Positions 43,246 to 53,149 of a stretch of DNA of 64,000 nt are shown piece by piece. Position 1 is the first letter of the stretch. Each line of letters starts with the position of its first letter. The DNA comes from Bacillus sp. ISL-37 (GTDB lineage Bacteria; Bacillota; Bacilli; Bacillales; Cytobacillaceae): the NCBI RefSeq assembly GCF_018613315.1, contig NZ_JAGGQL010000029.1:1-64000 (forward strand), given 5' to 3'. The position numbers and the translations under genes are program-made. The notes under the pieces were generated by a model. The model was not told the DNA's origin and did no database searches. It was given only the letters and a program-made list of their open reading frames with translations.

Positions 43246-43692
43246 CTAATTGTTTTCCTCCAAAAGTATTTCGATATTGTCTTCCATTGTAAGTAACACA
43301 TCTCTGAACATTGCGAGCCTTTCCTCATCAATTCCATGTGTGATCTTCATAAAGATTTCCTCAAGGTAAGGGGTCACTTCTTCCACTAGCTTTGTGCCTT
43401 TCGGAGTAATTTTCACCAAAAAGGAACGGCGGTCCAGAGGATTGGCGAGCCTTTCTACATTCTCTTGTTTTACAAGAAGGTCGAGAATTTTCGTCAGTGT
43501 TGCCTGGTCCTTATCTGAGCGTATCGATAGTTCTTTTTGTGAAACCTCATCAAATTCATTCAAAGTGCGCAGGACACTCCACTGTTCAGTCGTAATACGG
43601 TAAGGCTTTAAGTAATAGTTAATGATTCGTGTAAGCTTCTTGCTCAACCGAACAGATGCAGAACCGATTGCTTTATCCATAGACATATCCAT
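43246..43692 (-). CDS. MarR family transcriptional regulator
   Basis: The 148-residue winged-helix protein shows VSQKELSIRSDKDQATLTKI (recognition helix, about 55-74) and the wing DPLDRRSFLVKITPKG-like loop (read NPLDRRSFLVKITPKG). It precedes and probably represses the MFS gene, and likely itself through the palindrome at 43757. Ligand unknown. Confidence 0.88.
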   Translation of the reverse strand: MDMSMDKAIGSASVRLSKKLTRIINYYLKPYRITTEQWSVLRTLNEFDEVSQKELSIRSDKDQATLTKILDLLVKQENVERLANPLDRRSFLVKITPKGTKLVEEVTPYLEEIFMKITHGIDEERLAMFRDVLLTMEDNIEILLEENN

Positions 43693-43756
43693 GAGTACGT
43701 CCTCCTAATTAACCTTATTAAGATTCTATCACGAAAATTATTTTGTGTATATATAA

Positions 43757-43768
43757 TTTGTATACAAA
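43757..43768 (-). promoter_or_regulatory. Palindromic MarR-type operator
   Basis: TTTGTATACAAA is a perfect 12-bp palindrome about 65 bp upstream of marR. On the minus strand TTGTAT inside it would form the -35, with TATATA nearby as -10. TTGTATACAA-like sites are common for MarR proteins. Confidence 0.55.
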
Positions 43769-43811
43769 CTACTTTCACCCAAAAAGAATACCTGTATTAA
43801 ACCAGGTACCA

Positions 43812-44582
43812 TTAATCAATAACTCGTACTACGTCATTGCCGCAGTTTTTGCATTTTCCTTCGAGCACAACACTGTCGCGGAACCCCTTGATGACATATT
43901 TCTCGATTTGCACGGTGTCCATGCAATGTCCGCAAAAAACGTTCCGGACGAGCAGCTGACGAACATCAGAAGGAATCATAAGCCATTTTTTATTTGCCTC
44001 AAAAGGGCTCGATTCATCCGTGTTCTGCGGTTTGCGTGAATTTCCTTTATCCAGTTTCTGTAGGACTTCGCGTATCCTTTCTGGAATAGGTTTGAAATTC
44101 TCAAGCTCCAGCCATTCAATCAGGATGTCGATCAGTTCCTTGCTGTCTCTCTCTTCAATGAAATCGAGTAAATCCATCTTTAATTCCGGATGCTGAGCAA
44201 GGATGAAATCCACATACTCATATCTCCCAAACTCAGCAGCCAGAGCGAACTCGGTGTAGATACTCTCTGCCAGTTCATCTTTAACAAAGTCCCAGCCTTT
44301 GTCTGTATACATAAGCAGGGAGAGCTTCTCGTCTGTTGTGAGGTAGCCATTAGCTAACACCCATTCAACCTTCTCCATGACTTCCTTTTGTTTCACGTCT
44401 GAAAATGCGCCGTACATAGGGGAATGATGGAGGTCAGCTGTATAAATCCTCTTATCTTTTGAGCCTGAAAGAATCTTACCAAGCAAGCCTTTCCCGCCAT
44501 ACATAATGATCTCATTAGCAGCGAGCAAAATTGTGGTAAGCTCTTCTTCGCTTAATGGGTTCCTCGTATTATTTTTGTTCAT
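43812..44582 (-). CDS. RQC-minor-1 family DNA-binding protein
   Basis: The 256-residue protein begins with an RQC-type winged helix (about 15-100: LLAANEIIMYGGKGLLGKIL then NGYLTTDEKLSLLMYTDKGW). It ends with a zinc ribbon (CGHC at about 217-220 and CKNC at about 243-246). This matches the RQC-minor-1 group as I remember it, which is proposed to bind nucleic acid. The central helical region is unique. No operon partner is present. Confidence 0.65.
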   Translation of the reverse strand: MNKNNTRNPLSEEELTTILLAANEIIMYGGKGLLGKILSGSKDKRIYTADLHHSPMYGAFSDVKQKEVMEKVEWVLANGYLTTDEKLSLLMYTDKGWDFVKDELAESIYTEFALAAEFGRYEYVDFILAQHPELKMDLLDFIEERDSKELIDILIEWLELENFKPIPERIREVLQKLDKGNSRKPQNTDESSPFEANKKWLMIPSDVRQLLVRNVFCGHCMDTVQIEKYVIKGFRDSVVLEGKCKNCGNDVVRVID

Positions 44583-44678
44583 TTAAAAAACTCCAATCAG
44601 TGACCGTTATGTGATTATTACACCATACTTCATTATTCCATGCTAGTCTCATTAATATTATTCTAAAAATTTATTGCA

Positions 44679-44694
44679 TTCTAAAAAGTTAGAA
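44679..44694 (+). promoter_or_regulatory. Inverted repeat upstream of the wHTH-MFS operon
   Basis: TTCTAA and TTAGAA flank AAAG. A second half-like TTCTAAAAA lies 20 bp upstream (44661). It is the likely operator of the regulator encoded at 44742. Confidence 0.45.
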
Positions 44695-44741
44695 CGTAAA
44701 ATAAAAATAGAACATATGAATATATTGGAAGGTGAATTGAG

Positions 44742-45218
44742 TTGGAATATACAAAGAAAACAATGGAAGTGAATCTTGAGCAGCAAAAGTTGATTTCTAG
44801 TCCTTTACGAGTAAAAATCATTTATTTGCTTGCGATGAAGGCAATGACGGCAAAGCAGGTTGCGGATGAACTCGGGAAGTCAGCTGGCAGCATTCATTAT
44901 CACATTCAGCAGCTGTACAATGGAGGGATTCTTGAGCTTGAGGAAACGAAAGAAAACAAGGGTATCATCGAGAAATACTATCGTTCGAAGGCCACTCATT
45001 TTAACTTGAAGAATGAGGGAGTGGTTCCGAATTCAGAATCAGTGATTAGTCAGGGAACATACGTATCTTTGACTGAGGAAGACAAAAAGGAACTGCAGGC
45101 TGATATTGATTTTTTATTCTTGAAATATGTTAAAAAATCTGCAGAGAAAAGTGAAAAGGATAAAATTTCATATGAAATTAATTTTTCCTTGAAGAAGGAG
45201 AAAGAGGAGGAGAGTTAA
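44742..45218 (+). CDS. Winged-helix (ArsR-like) transcriptional regulator
   Basis: The 158-residue protein starts at TTG 44742 after GGAAGGTGA. A winged helix occupies about 15-80, with AKQVADELGKSAGSIHYHIQ as recognition helix and KGIIEKYYRSKATHF as wing and hinge. The C-terminus is a lysine/glutamate-rich helix. The gene abuts the MFS gene directly (stop at 45218, start at 45219), so it is presumably the local regulator. Confidence 0.82.
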   Translation: MEYTKKTMEVNLEQQKLISSPLRVKIIYLLAMKAMTAKQVADELGKSAGSIHYHIQQLYNGGILELEETKENKGIIEKYYRSKATHFNLKNEGVVPNSESVISQGTYVSLTEEDKKELQADIDFLFLKYVKKSAEKSEKDKISYEINFSLKKEKEEES

Positions 45219-46487
45219 TTGGAACGCGCAGTTAAAAAAAATCTGATTCTGTTTCTCGTCGGTAAGGTGACTGCGGTCCTCGGTTCATCGATTTACGCTT
45301 TCGCCATCGGGCTGTATATCCTTGCAGAAACAGGATCAAGCTTGAATTTTGCCTTCACACTGGTGCTTAGCATGCTGCCGCGAATTCTGCTTGCTCCGGT
45401 TGCTGGTACTTTGAGTGACCGCCTTGACCGTAAAAAAATCATCATCTCCTCCAATTTTGCCAGTGCCATTTGGCTGGGAGTGATTTTAGCAGCTTTTACG
45501 TTTTTCTCGCAGGAAATTTGGATTTTGTATGTTGCGACAACAGGATTGAGCATCATTAGTACCTTCTATTCAATAGCCGTTACCTCTTCGATCTACAATA
45601 TGGTGGGTCCGGACCACCTTCAAAGAGCGATGTCCCTGAACCAGGCAGCGATTTCCCTTTCAGCTATTTTAGGCCCGGTGCTTGGCGGAGTCTTCTTTGG
45701 CATCATTCAAATACACCTCTTCATGGCATTGAACATACTAACTTATCTCATCTCAGCATTTGCGAGCATCCTCATAGAATACAATCTTTTTTCAAAGAAA
45801 GCAGAAAACAAAAAATCAACTAGCCTGTCCGAGGACCTGAAACAAGGAGTTTCCTATATTAAAGCTCAGCCATTTCTCCTCCACCTGGTGATCCTCAGTG
45901 TCTGGCTGAATTTTTGGTTTGCGGTATTTCCCGTAGCCATGCCTTATTTAGTTTTAACAGTCAGGGAAATGTCCCCGGTCCAGCTTGGAATCATTGAAGG
46001 GGCATTCTCTATCGGGATGCTGGTCATGGCGCTCATCCTGTCAGCGAGGAAGGAAATCAGAAGGAAGGAGTTATCAATCACTGGAGGCATGGTTTTGCTA
46101 TCCGTCGTGTTGATGTTGATCGGGCTCCCCGCAGTCCCCGTATTCATGGGACTGTCAAACGTAGTTATCTTCGGCTTTTTGATGAGCATGGTCCTGATTC
46201 TGTCAGCATCCATCATGTTTATCAATACACCAGTGAGTGTCCTTTTACAAAAAAATACACCTGGTGAATATCGGGGAAGGGTCATGTCTCTCCTTGAAAC
46301 AGGGGCAAGTGCGATGACACCATTAGGATTTGTCCTGTTTGGTTTCCTGCTTGAAAAATTGCCCGTGTGGCTGCTGCTGGCAGTGTGTGGATTCAGCCTG
46401 TTCGCTATGGTTTTCTACCTTTACCGTGGAAAATTGTTCCTTAAGCTGCTGAGGGAGGAAGACCAGCCCAGAGCGGCATCAATCTAA
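45219..46487 (+). CDS. MFS transporter (MefA/macrolide-efflux-like)
   Basis: The 422-residue protein begins at TTG 45219 with GAGGAGGAGAG ahead. It has about 12 helices, motif A as APVAGTLSDRLDRKKIII, and MSLLETGASAMTPLGFVLFG in the C-half, as in MefA-type exporters. Operon with the preceding ArsR-like regulator. Substrate unknown. Confidence 0.85.
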   Translation: MERAVKKNLILFLVGKVTAVLGSSIYAFAIGLYILAETGSSLNFAFTLVLSMLPRILLAPVAGTLSDRLDRKKIIISSNFASAIWLGVILAAFTFFSQEIWILYVATTGLSIISTFYSIAVTSSIYNMVGPDHLQRAMSLNQAAISLSAILGPVLGGVFFGIIQIHLFMALNILTYLISAFASILIEYNLFSKKAENKKSTSLSEDLKQGVSYIKAQPFLLHLVILSVWLNFWFAVFPVAMPYLVLTVREMSPVQLGIIEGAFSIGMLVMALILSARKEIRRKELSITGGMVLLSVVLMLIGLPAVPVFMGLSNVVIFGFLMSMVLILSASIMFINTPVSVLLQKNTPGEYRGRVMSLLETGASAMTPLGFVLFGFLLEKLPVWLLLAVCGFSLFAMVFYLYRGKLFLKLLREEDQPRAASI

Positions 46488-46490
46488 AAC

Positions 46491-46521
46491 AAAAAGGATG
46501 AGCAGGGTCGCTCATCCTTTT
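46491..46521. terminator. Bidirectional terminator between MFS and rluF
   Basis: AAAAGGATGAGC and GCTCATCCTTTT form a perfect 12-bp stem with a 6-base loop; it touches the rluF stop. Confidence 0.85.
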
Positions 46522-47227
46522 ACCATTCCTTAGGCTCGTAATTCAAGTCGCTGAAAAGCTGCCTTTTTTCTTTCTTTGTCAGGTCACGCCATTGACCAAT
46601 TGGCAGGTTTCCAAGGTGGATGTTCATGATTCTGATGCGCTGCAGCCTGACGACCTGGTATCCAAGAGTTTCACACATCCGGCGGATTTGCCTGTTCAAT
46701 CCTTGTGTAAGGATAATATTGAACTCGTATTTTGATAATTGGACGACCTTTGCTGGAAGCGTTTTTGTGCCAAGAATCCTTACGCCTTCTGACATCGCCT
46801 TAATGAATTCTGGAGTAATCGGCTTGTCCACGGAAACGATGTATTCCTTTTCATGCTTGTTTTCGGCGCGGAGGATTTCATTGACGATATCTCCGTCATT
46901 TGTTAGCAGGATCAAGCCTTCGGAATCCTTATCAAGTCGTCCGATGTTGAAAATCCGCAGTGGGTGATTGACAAGGTCGATGATGTTGCCCTTCACATGC
47001 CTTTCCGTTGTGCTTGTAATCCCTACAGGTTTATTCAAAGCAATATATACATAGTTTTGTGCCATCCGGATTTCTTCGCCATTCAGGCGAACGACATCTC
47101 CAGGCTCAACCTGGCTGCCGATTTTCGCAACCTTTCCATTGATCGACACGCGCCCTTCCTCAATGAGCCGGTCCGCGCCGCGCCTTGACGTTTTACCAGT
47201 TTCGCTGATGAATTTATTGATACGCAG
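46520..47227 (-). CDS. rluF: 23S rRNA pseudouridine synthase, RluF type
   Basis: The enzyme isomerises a uridine in 23S rRNA (position 2604 in E. coli). The catalytic Asp is in [16 protein letters not shown], and [11 protein letters not shown] is the RsuA/RluF motif. An ATG-type start is missing: the first GTG (47149) would cut the S4 domain. In frame upstream lies CTG CGT ATC AAT AAA ([17 protein letters not shown]...), the exact family N-terminus, preceded by AAGGATGGG at good distance. I therefore place the start at CTG 47227, giving 235 residues. Confidence 0.85.
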   Translation of the reverse strand: MRINKFISETGKTSRRGADRLIEEGRVSINGKVAKIGSQVEPGDVVRLNGEEIRMAQNYVYIALNKPVGITSTTERHVKGNIIDLVNHPLRIFNIGRLDKDSEGLILLTNDGDIVNEILRAENKHEKEYIVSVDKPITPEFIKAMSEGVRILGTKTLPAKVVQLSKYEFNIILTQGLNRQIRRMCETLGYQVVRLQRIRIMNIHLGNLPIGQWRDLTKKEKRQLFSDLNYEPKEW

Positions 47228-47391
47228 GGTAATCCCATCCTTAAATATGAAGTATACAGTTAAGAATATTCCACTGCGGGTTTATTTTCAAGCTTTCCTG
47301 CTGTCTGCAATAATAAACTGCAGGCAGATAGACGATTTCTGTAAGAATTATATTATAATGTAAAAAAATGCTTGGGCATGGAGGAATTATA

Positions 47392-47826
47392 TTGGTAGAC
47401 GTCCTGACAGAGATAGAAATTAAATCCCCGGTTGAAAGGGTTTCAGAATATGCAGCGAATCCTGACAACGCTCCAGAATGGTATGTGAATATTGATAGTG
47501 CTGAATGGCTAACAGAGAAACCATTGAATCTTGGTTCAAAGATTGCGTTTAAGGCAAAATTCCTCGGCCGGGAACTTGCTTATATTTATGAGATCGTTGA
47601 GTATGTTCCAGGAAGGAAAATGGTCATGCAAACCTCAGAAGGGCCATTTCCGATGAAGACGACATACACATGGAATACAGTTGACTCAAACACAACACGG
47701 ATGACACTGACGAACCAGGGAGAGCCATCAGGGTTCTCAAAACTGGTATCACCTTTCATGGCTTCGATGATGAAAAAGGCAAATATGAAGGACCTAAGAA
47801 ACCTGAAAGAAATTTTGGAAGGATAA
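47392..47826 (+). CDS. SRPBCC/START-like family protein
   Basis: From TTG 47392 (GGAGGA 6 bases upstream) the protein has 144 residues. It has the polyketide-cyclase/SRPBCC pattern: EIKSPVERVSEYAANPDNAPEW at the N-terminus, several strands (LGSKIAFKAKFLGRELAYIYE), and a long C-terminal helix. Such proteins bind hydrophobic ligands. Function unknown. The ATG at 47368 would place the ribosome site inside the gene. Confidence 0.8.
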   Translation: MVDVLTEIEIKSPVERVSEYAANPDNAPEWYVNIDSAEWLTEKPLNLGSKIAFKAKFLGRELAYIYEIVEYVPGRKMVMQTSEGPFPMKTTYTWNTVDSNTTRMTLTNQGEPSGFSKLVSPFMASMMKKANMKDLRNLKEILEG

Positions 47827-47830
47827 AGGA

Positions 47831-47872
47831 AAAGCATCAAAGAAGAGAACAGCTTCTTTGATGCTTTTTTTA
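47831..47872 (+). terminator. Terminator of the SRPBCC gene
   Basis: AAAGCATCAAAGAAG and CTTCTTTGATGCTTT form a perfect 15-bp stem followed by TTTT. Confidence 0.9.
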
Positions 47873-48068
47873 TTGTTAACGGGGAGTCTAAATATAACGG
47901 GTTCAAGTCTTAGTCTCTTGGAAAGCTTTTGATTTCCAAACAATAAAATGAACGAAAAGGGCTAACAAAGCAGTAGAAACCCTATTAAATATAATACAAT
48001 GGATTAAACATCCCCTAAATGGTCTAAATAAGTAAGGAAAGAGTTGGTAACTTAAGGGGCTGGGAAGT

Positions 48069-49373
48069 TTGTTGAAAAAAATTGTTTTACGAATAAGGGA
48101 AAGTATGTGGCTGAGGCCGGTCATTTATAGTGTTTTGGCCTTCTTGCTGGCTTTAGCCGTGATTTATATCGATCATAATGAGCTGGCACAGGGGATAGTC
48201 CCTTCGTTTTTGCTGACTAATGTTGAATTGGCACAGACAATTTTAGGTTCGATTTCCGGAGCGCTACTGACGATGACGACGATCACCTTTTCGACGATCA
48301 TGGTCGTGCTGACTACATATTCATCTCAATTTTCACCGAGAACGCTGAGTAACTTCGTCGAGGATCCTGTGACGATGCGGGTGCTCGGAATCTTCATGGG
48401 CGGATTCGTTTACTCGATCCTTTCGCTGCTGTTCATGAGTGAATCATGGTATGAAAGCCAGGTGATCTCAGCTACAGTTGGAGTCGCCATTGCGTTCATC
48501 TGCCTCGCGTTCTTCGGGTATTTTATCCATAATGTCGCAACCTCCGTACAGGTGAGCACGCTGATACGGGAAATCACTGAGGGAGCTTTAAAGGTCATTA
48601 GAAGACAGGAAGATACATTGGAAAGTGACTACACGAACGTAATAGACGACAGAAAAGATGCGGGGTTCACCTATGAATTTGTCCGGGATGTAAAATCCAG
48701 AGGGTTCGGTTATGTCCAGTTGACAGATTATCAAGGACTATTGAGATACGCATCCCACCATGAACTTGGAGTAGAAGCCAACTTTTTGAATGGTGATTTT
48801 CTGACAGAGGACAGCATTGCCTTCAGAGTCCATCATAGCGGGGAAATCAACGATGATATTGATACCGTCCTGAATCAATATTTAAAGCTGGGGAAAGAGC
48901 GGTCATCAATCCAGGATCCTGAATTTGCGCTTCAAAAGATTGTGGAGGTTGCCTTGAGGGCTATCTCTCCAGCGGTTAATGACCCGAATACTGCAAGAGT
49001 CTGTATTTCCTACCTAGGCATGGCCTTGTCCCATCTATGCCGTGTCCGTTCGAACGGACGGTATATAGCCTATTATGATGAGGCGATGCAGCCTAGGATC
49101 ATCGGGAAGCAAAAGCGGACGATGGATATCTTATATTTATCCTTTTATCAAATTGTCCATTATGGGAGTCAGGATGTTTCCATTCTTACAGCCCTCATTG
49201 ACGCTTTTCTATTGATCGGAAAAACAGCCGACGATTCCTTGAAGAAAAGCATTTGGGAGCTGTATATCTACAGCATGGAAAAGTTCGATTCAAACGAGTT
49301 GAAGGACCTTGACCACATCTATTTGAACGAGAAAAAGCGCGAATTATCAACTGTGCTAGGGATCGCACTTTGA
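48069..49373 (+). CDS. DUF2254 family membrane protein
   Basis: The 434-residue protein has four membrane helices (about 15-32, 50-75, 98-118 and 130-150) and a soluble C-terminal half. LTMTTITFSTIMVVLTTYSSQFSPR (split by the membrane edge near residue 70-95) and the AISPAVNDPNTARVCISYLG segment mark DUF2254. Function unknown. Starts at TTG 48069 or TTG 48072. It is a lone gene. Confidence 0.82.
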   Translation: MLKKIVLRIRESMWLRPVIYSVLAFLLALAVIYIDHNELAQGIVPSFLLTNVELAQTILGSISGALLTMTTITFSTIMVVLTTYSSQFSPRTLSNFVEDPVTMRVLGIFMGGFVYSILSLLFMSESWYESQVISATVGVAIAFICLAFFGYFIHNVATSVQVSTLIREITEGALKVIRRQEDTLESDYTNVIDDRKDAGFTYEFVRDVKSRGFGYVQLTDYQGLLRYASHHELGVEANFLNGDFLTEDSIAFRVHHSGEINDDIDTVLNQYLKLGKERSSIQDPEFALQKIVEVALRAISPAVNDPNTARVCISYLGMALSHLCRVRSNGRYIAYYDEAMQPRIIGKQKRTMDILYLSFYQIVHYGSQDVSILTALIDAFLLIGKTADDSLKKSIWELYIYSMEKFDSNELKDLDHIYLNEKKRELSTVLGIAL

Positions 49374-49541
49374 TGTGTCCCCATGTTTGCCAGGTTAAAA
49401 AATGACAAAATTCATCAGTTTTATGGGCCATATGGAATAATTCCATTGTGCGGAACCTAGTATGTTTGTTATGTTAATAAAGGAATATTTAGTATTTTTT
49501 TCAAGACAATCATGCACTGTGGCACAGGGGGAAATGTTTGA

Positions 49542-51776
49542 ATGGGCAGTGACGGAAAGGTACAAAGATACACCGGATTATCTATCATATTTTTTCTTCT
49601 GTTCGCGGAGTTGATTGATTGGCTGACTTCGTTTTATTTTCCCATAAATGAAGCTGTTGGCTATTTGATCGATCTAGCTGTGTCCATTGTTTTTATCGCA
49701 TTGGTCTTCCGGGTATTCAGAGCGGTGAAAAATACAGCAGAGGATTTAGAAGGACATAAAAAGAGGCTAAAAAGCATTTTTGATACTCTGGATGTCGCGA
49801 TCTGGTCACATGACCTTAAGACAGACACATTGCTGATTACATCTGGGATCGAAAAATTATACGGACATTCGTCTGAAGAATTTTATCATGACAACACCCT
49901 CTGGAAAAAAGTCATCCACCCTGAGGATCTGCACATCTTAGCTGACAGGGAAGATGGATTTTCAAAAGGAGAAGCAGTCACCAGTGTGTATCGAATCATT
50001 CGTCCCGATGGAGAGGTGCGCTGGATCCAGGATAGAGGCATTCCGGTCATAGATGAAAACGGAAATTTCGTTGATTTTACAAGTGTCCTTTTCGATATAA
50101 CCGACCGGCAGGAAAGTGAAGGACGCTATCGCAGCCTAGTGGAAATGTCGCCCGATTTGATTGCTGTATACAGCAGAGGAAAGCTGGATTATATCAATGA
50201 AGCCGGCTGCAAGTTGTTCAAGGCGAAAAGTCCAGAGGAATTAATTGGACAGCCGATATCCAAGCTTATTCCCCCTGATGTACTGGCTCGTATAAAAAAT
50301 CGCGAATTAACAATAGATGAGAATTTTGAGGAAAAATTGTGGTTCGAATTTAAAGCAACACAGATAGACGGACAAAAAATTGATGTCGAAATGTCCGCGA
50401 TGCCGATTTTATATGAAGGAAGAATGGCTGAACAAATTGTTGGCCGTGATCTGACGCAGCGCAAGAAGGCGGAAAAAACCATCAAATATATGGCATATTA
50501 TGACGTTCTTACCGGGCTGCCGAATCGGAATATGGTCAGGAAGCACCTGAATAGTGCACTATCAAACGGCAAAGGGACTCTCGCAGTACTCTTTCTTGAT
50601 CTCGACCGTTTCAAGATTATCAATGATACGAAAGGCCACCGTGTTGGCGACCTATTGTTAAAGGTTGTTGCCACCAGGTTGAAAAATGCGGTCAAAGAGC
50701 AGGGGCTTGTATCACGCCAGGGCGGTGATGAATTCATCATTGTACTTAAGGATTTCGGGAAGGAACAAGTCGTTGAAGTCGCAGAAAGAATCCTTAATGA
50801 ATTTAATGAAGGGATTACCATCGAAGGCCAGGAGTTCTTCGTGACCCCAAGCATTGGAATCAGCATGGCACCAGAGGATGGTCAGGATGAGGAAACGCTG
50901 ATCAAGCATGCTGATACGGCGATGTATCTCGCAAAAGATCGCGGGAAGAACAACTACCAGTTTTATACCGACAAGCTGCACGGACTCTCCTCCCGAAAAA
51001 TGGAGCTGGAGAATGGCCTAAGGAAAGCGTTGGAGCAAAACCAGCTTATGCTCCATTATCAGCCACAGGTGAATTTGGAAACAGGGAAAATCATCGGGGT
51101 AGAGGCACTTGTACGCTGGGTGCATCCGGAGAAAGGCATCATTTCGCCAGCTGCATTTATCCCTATGGCCGAGGAAACAGGATTGATCGTTCCTCTTGGA
51201 AAATGGGTGCTGGAAAAGGCAGCGTCTCAAAACAAAGTATGGCAGGAGAAAGGCTACAGCCCAATACCGATGTCAGTGAACATATCTGTGCGCCAGTTGC
51301 AGGAAGACACTTTCATTGATTGTGTAAAGCGGGTACTGATCGATACTCAGCTGGCACCGAATTATCTTGATTTTGAAATCACAGAGAGTGTCATGCAGAA
51401 CAGCGAGAAAACAGCAATGATTCTGGACGAACTGAAGGAGCTTGGCATAACGCTTGCGATTGACGACTTTGGTACCGGATATTCATCGTTGAGCTTACTG
51501 AAGCATTTTCCGATTGATAAAATCAAAATCGACAAATCATTCGTTGATGATATCATCCATCACTCCAACCAAGGAGCGATGGTCAAGACAATCATTGACA
51601 TGGGACACAATCTTAAATTTAGTGTTATTGCAGAAGGTGTAGAAGAACAGGAGCAGGTTGAATTTTTACTGAAAAATGGCTGCATGATTGGACAAGGCTA
51701 TCATTTCAGTAGACCTCTATCAGTGGAAGCAATGGAAGAATTGCTGATCAAAAATAACGAAGGCATTCTGCAGTAG
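49542..51776 (+). CDS. PAS-PAS-GGDEF-EAL c-di-GMP enzyme
   Basis: The 744-residue protein has two N-terminal helices (about 10-30 and 36-62), two PAS folds (about 75-195 and 200-315), a GGDEF domain (about 325-485) with intact RQGGDEF, and an EAL domain (about 495-740). The EAL domain keeps EALVRW, NISVRQL, ESVMQN, DDFGTGYSSL, KIDKSF and AEGVEE, all residues needed for c-di-GMP hydrolysis. Both activities are possible; in such hybrids one often dominates. It may oppose the diguanylate cyclase at 21634. Confidence 0.9.
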   Translation: MGSDGKVQRYTGLSIIFFLLFAELIDWLTSFYFPINEAVGYLIDLAVSIVFIALVFRVFRAVKNTAEDLEGHKKRLKSIFDTLDVAIWSHDLKTDTLLITSGIEKLYGHSSEEFYHDNTLWKKVIHPEDLHILADREDGFSKGEAVTSVYRIIRPDGEVRWIQDRGIPVIDENGNFVDFTSVLFDITDRQESEGRYRSLVEMSPDLIAVYSRGKLDYINEAGCKLFKAKSPEELIGQPISKLIPPDVLARIKNRELTIDENFEEKLWFEFKATQIDGQKIDVEMSAMPILYEGRMAEQIVGRDLTQRKKAEKTIKYMAYYDVLTGLPNRNMVRKHLNSALSNGKGTLAVLFLDLDRFKIINDTKGHRVGDLLLKVVATRLKNAVKEQGLVSRQGGDEFIIVLKDFGKEQVVEVAERILNEFNEGITIEGQEFFVTPSIGISMAPEDGQDEETLIKHADTAMYLAKDRGKNNYQFYTDKLHGLSSRKMELENGLRKALEQNQLMLHYQPQVNLETGKIIGVEALVRWVHPEKGIISPAAFIPMAEETGLIVPLGKWVLEKAASQNKVWQEKGYSPIPMSVNISVRQLQEDTFIDCVKRVLIDTQLAPNYLDFEITESVMQNSEKTAMILDELKELGITLAIDDFGTGYSSLSLLKHFPIDKIKIDKSFVDDIIHHSNQGAMVKTIIDMGHNLKFSVIAEGVEEQEQVEFLLKNGCMIGQGYHFSRPLSVEAMEELLIKNNEGILQ

Positions 51777-51939
51777 CAGAGTGTCTTTATTTATGGCTCA
51801 TTTGGTTGTTATGCATAACTAAAGTTAATGTACTTTCACTGTTTTTTTTCGAGGTGAATACAAATACTAACCTGGATGTTTAACAGAAGACAGTTTAGGC
51901 TATTACACTTTCGTATACTAAAGAAGGAGGATTACATCA

Positions 51940-53064
51940 ATGAATGAAAAGTATAAACCATTATTTGATTCGTTTACGTTCCCTAATGGGATTAACCTGA
52001 AAAATAGACTTGTCATGGCGCCGATGACCAACTTTTCGTCGAACGATGATGGAACCGTAACGGACGCAGAGGTGAAATATTATGCCCGCCGCTCGAAAGG
52101 CGTAAGCATGGTTGTAACTGCGTGTACATATGTAACCCGCAATGGGAAAGGCTTTCATGGAGAATTCGGTGCCGATAGTGATGAGATGATTCCTAGCCTT
52201 AGGAAGCTGGCCTCTGCGATAAAAGCGGAAGGTGCGAAAGCGGTACTGCAAATTTTCCATGGCGGCCGCGAGTGTCCTCCTGAGCTTGTGCCAAACGGGG
52301 ATATCGTCAGTGCGAGCGATGTTCAATCTGAACGCAACAGCGCGAAGGCACCACGAGCATTGACTGGGGAAGAAGTGGAAGAGATCATTGCTGCGTTTGG
52401 GGAGACCACCCGGAGAGCGATTGAAGCAGGCTTTGATGGAGTCGAGATCCACGGAGCCAACGGCTACTTGATTCAGCAATTCTTTTCGCCACATTCAAAC
52501 AAGCGTGATGATCAATGGGGCGGATCGCTGGAGAAAAGGGTGGCATTCCCGCTGGCGGTTGTGGATGAGGTAAAAAGAGTAACCGCAAATCACGCAAAGG
52601 AACCGTTTATCGTCGGATACAGATTCTCGCCAGAAGAACCTGAGGAGCCGGGCATAATGATGGCTGATACATTGGAACTAATTGATGTCCTGGCTGAAAA
52701 GGACCTGGACTATTTGCATGTTTCTTTAAATGATTTCTGGTCAAAGCCAAGAAGAGGTGTCGATGATGACCGTTCAAGGATGGAAATCATCCAAGAGCGC
52801 GTGGGAAGCAAAGTTCCTGTCATAGGTGTCGGCTCACTTTACAGCGCAGAAGATGTTATCAAAGCATTTGGAACAGGAGTGCCACTGCTCGCCTTAGGCC
52901 GTGAACTGATCATTGATCCAGATTGGGTCGAAAAAGTTGAAACAGGCCGTGAAAATGAAATCGAAACAAAGATCGATCATGGTGCACAGGCACGACTCGT
53001 TGTTCCGGATCCATTATGGCAGGCAATCGTCAATACACCAGGCTGGTTTCCAGGCGTTCAATAA
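51940..53064 (+). CDS. yqiG: NADH:flavin oxidoreductase, Old Yellow Enzyme family (YqiG-like)
   Basis: The 374-residue FMN protein has an (alpha/beta)8 barrel. NRLVMAPMTNFSSNDDG lies at the FMN site, FHGGRE and EIHGANGYLIQQFFSPHSNKR are core OYE motifs, and LGRELIIDPDW closes the barrel. Length and sequence fit B. subtilis YqiG better than YqjM/NamA. In B. subtilis yqiG lies near the bkd genes, and here too bcd-ptb-buk follow. AAGGAGG precedes the ATG. Confidence 0.88.
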   Translation: MNEKYKPLFDSFTFPNGINLKNRLVMAPMTNFSSNDDGTVTDAEVKYYARRSKGVSMVVTACTYVTRNGKGFHGEFGADSDEMIPSLRKLASAIKAEGAKAVLQIFHGGRECPPELVPNGDIVSASDVQSERNSAKAPRALTGEEVEEIIAAFGETTRRAIEAGFDGVEIHGANGYLIQQFFSPHSNKRDDQWGGSLEKRVAFPLAVVDEVKRVTANHAKEPFIVGYRFSPEEPEEPGIMMADTLELIDVLAEKDLDYLHVSLNDFWSKPRRGVDDDRSRMEIIQERVGSKVPVIGVGSLYSAEDVIKAFGTGVPLLALGRELIIDPDWVEKVETGRENEIETKIDHGAQARLVVPDPLWQAIVNTPGWFPGVQ

Positions 53065-53080
53065 TAATTTTGCTGAAAAA

Positions 53081-53110
53081 AGAACCAAAGTTGCTGCTTT
53101 GGTTCTCTTT
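53081..53110 (+). terminator. yqiG terminator
   Basis: AGAACCAAAG and CTTTGGTTCT form a perfect 10-bp stem followed by CTTTATC. Confidence 0.8.
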
Positions 53111-53149
53111 ATCGTTCATTCTAGATGAAAATCCATTAGCAGAAGCAAC

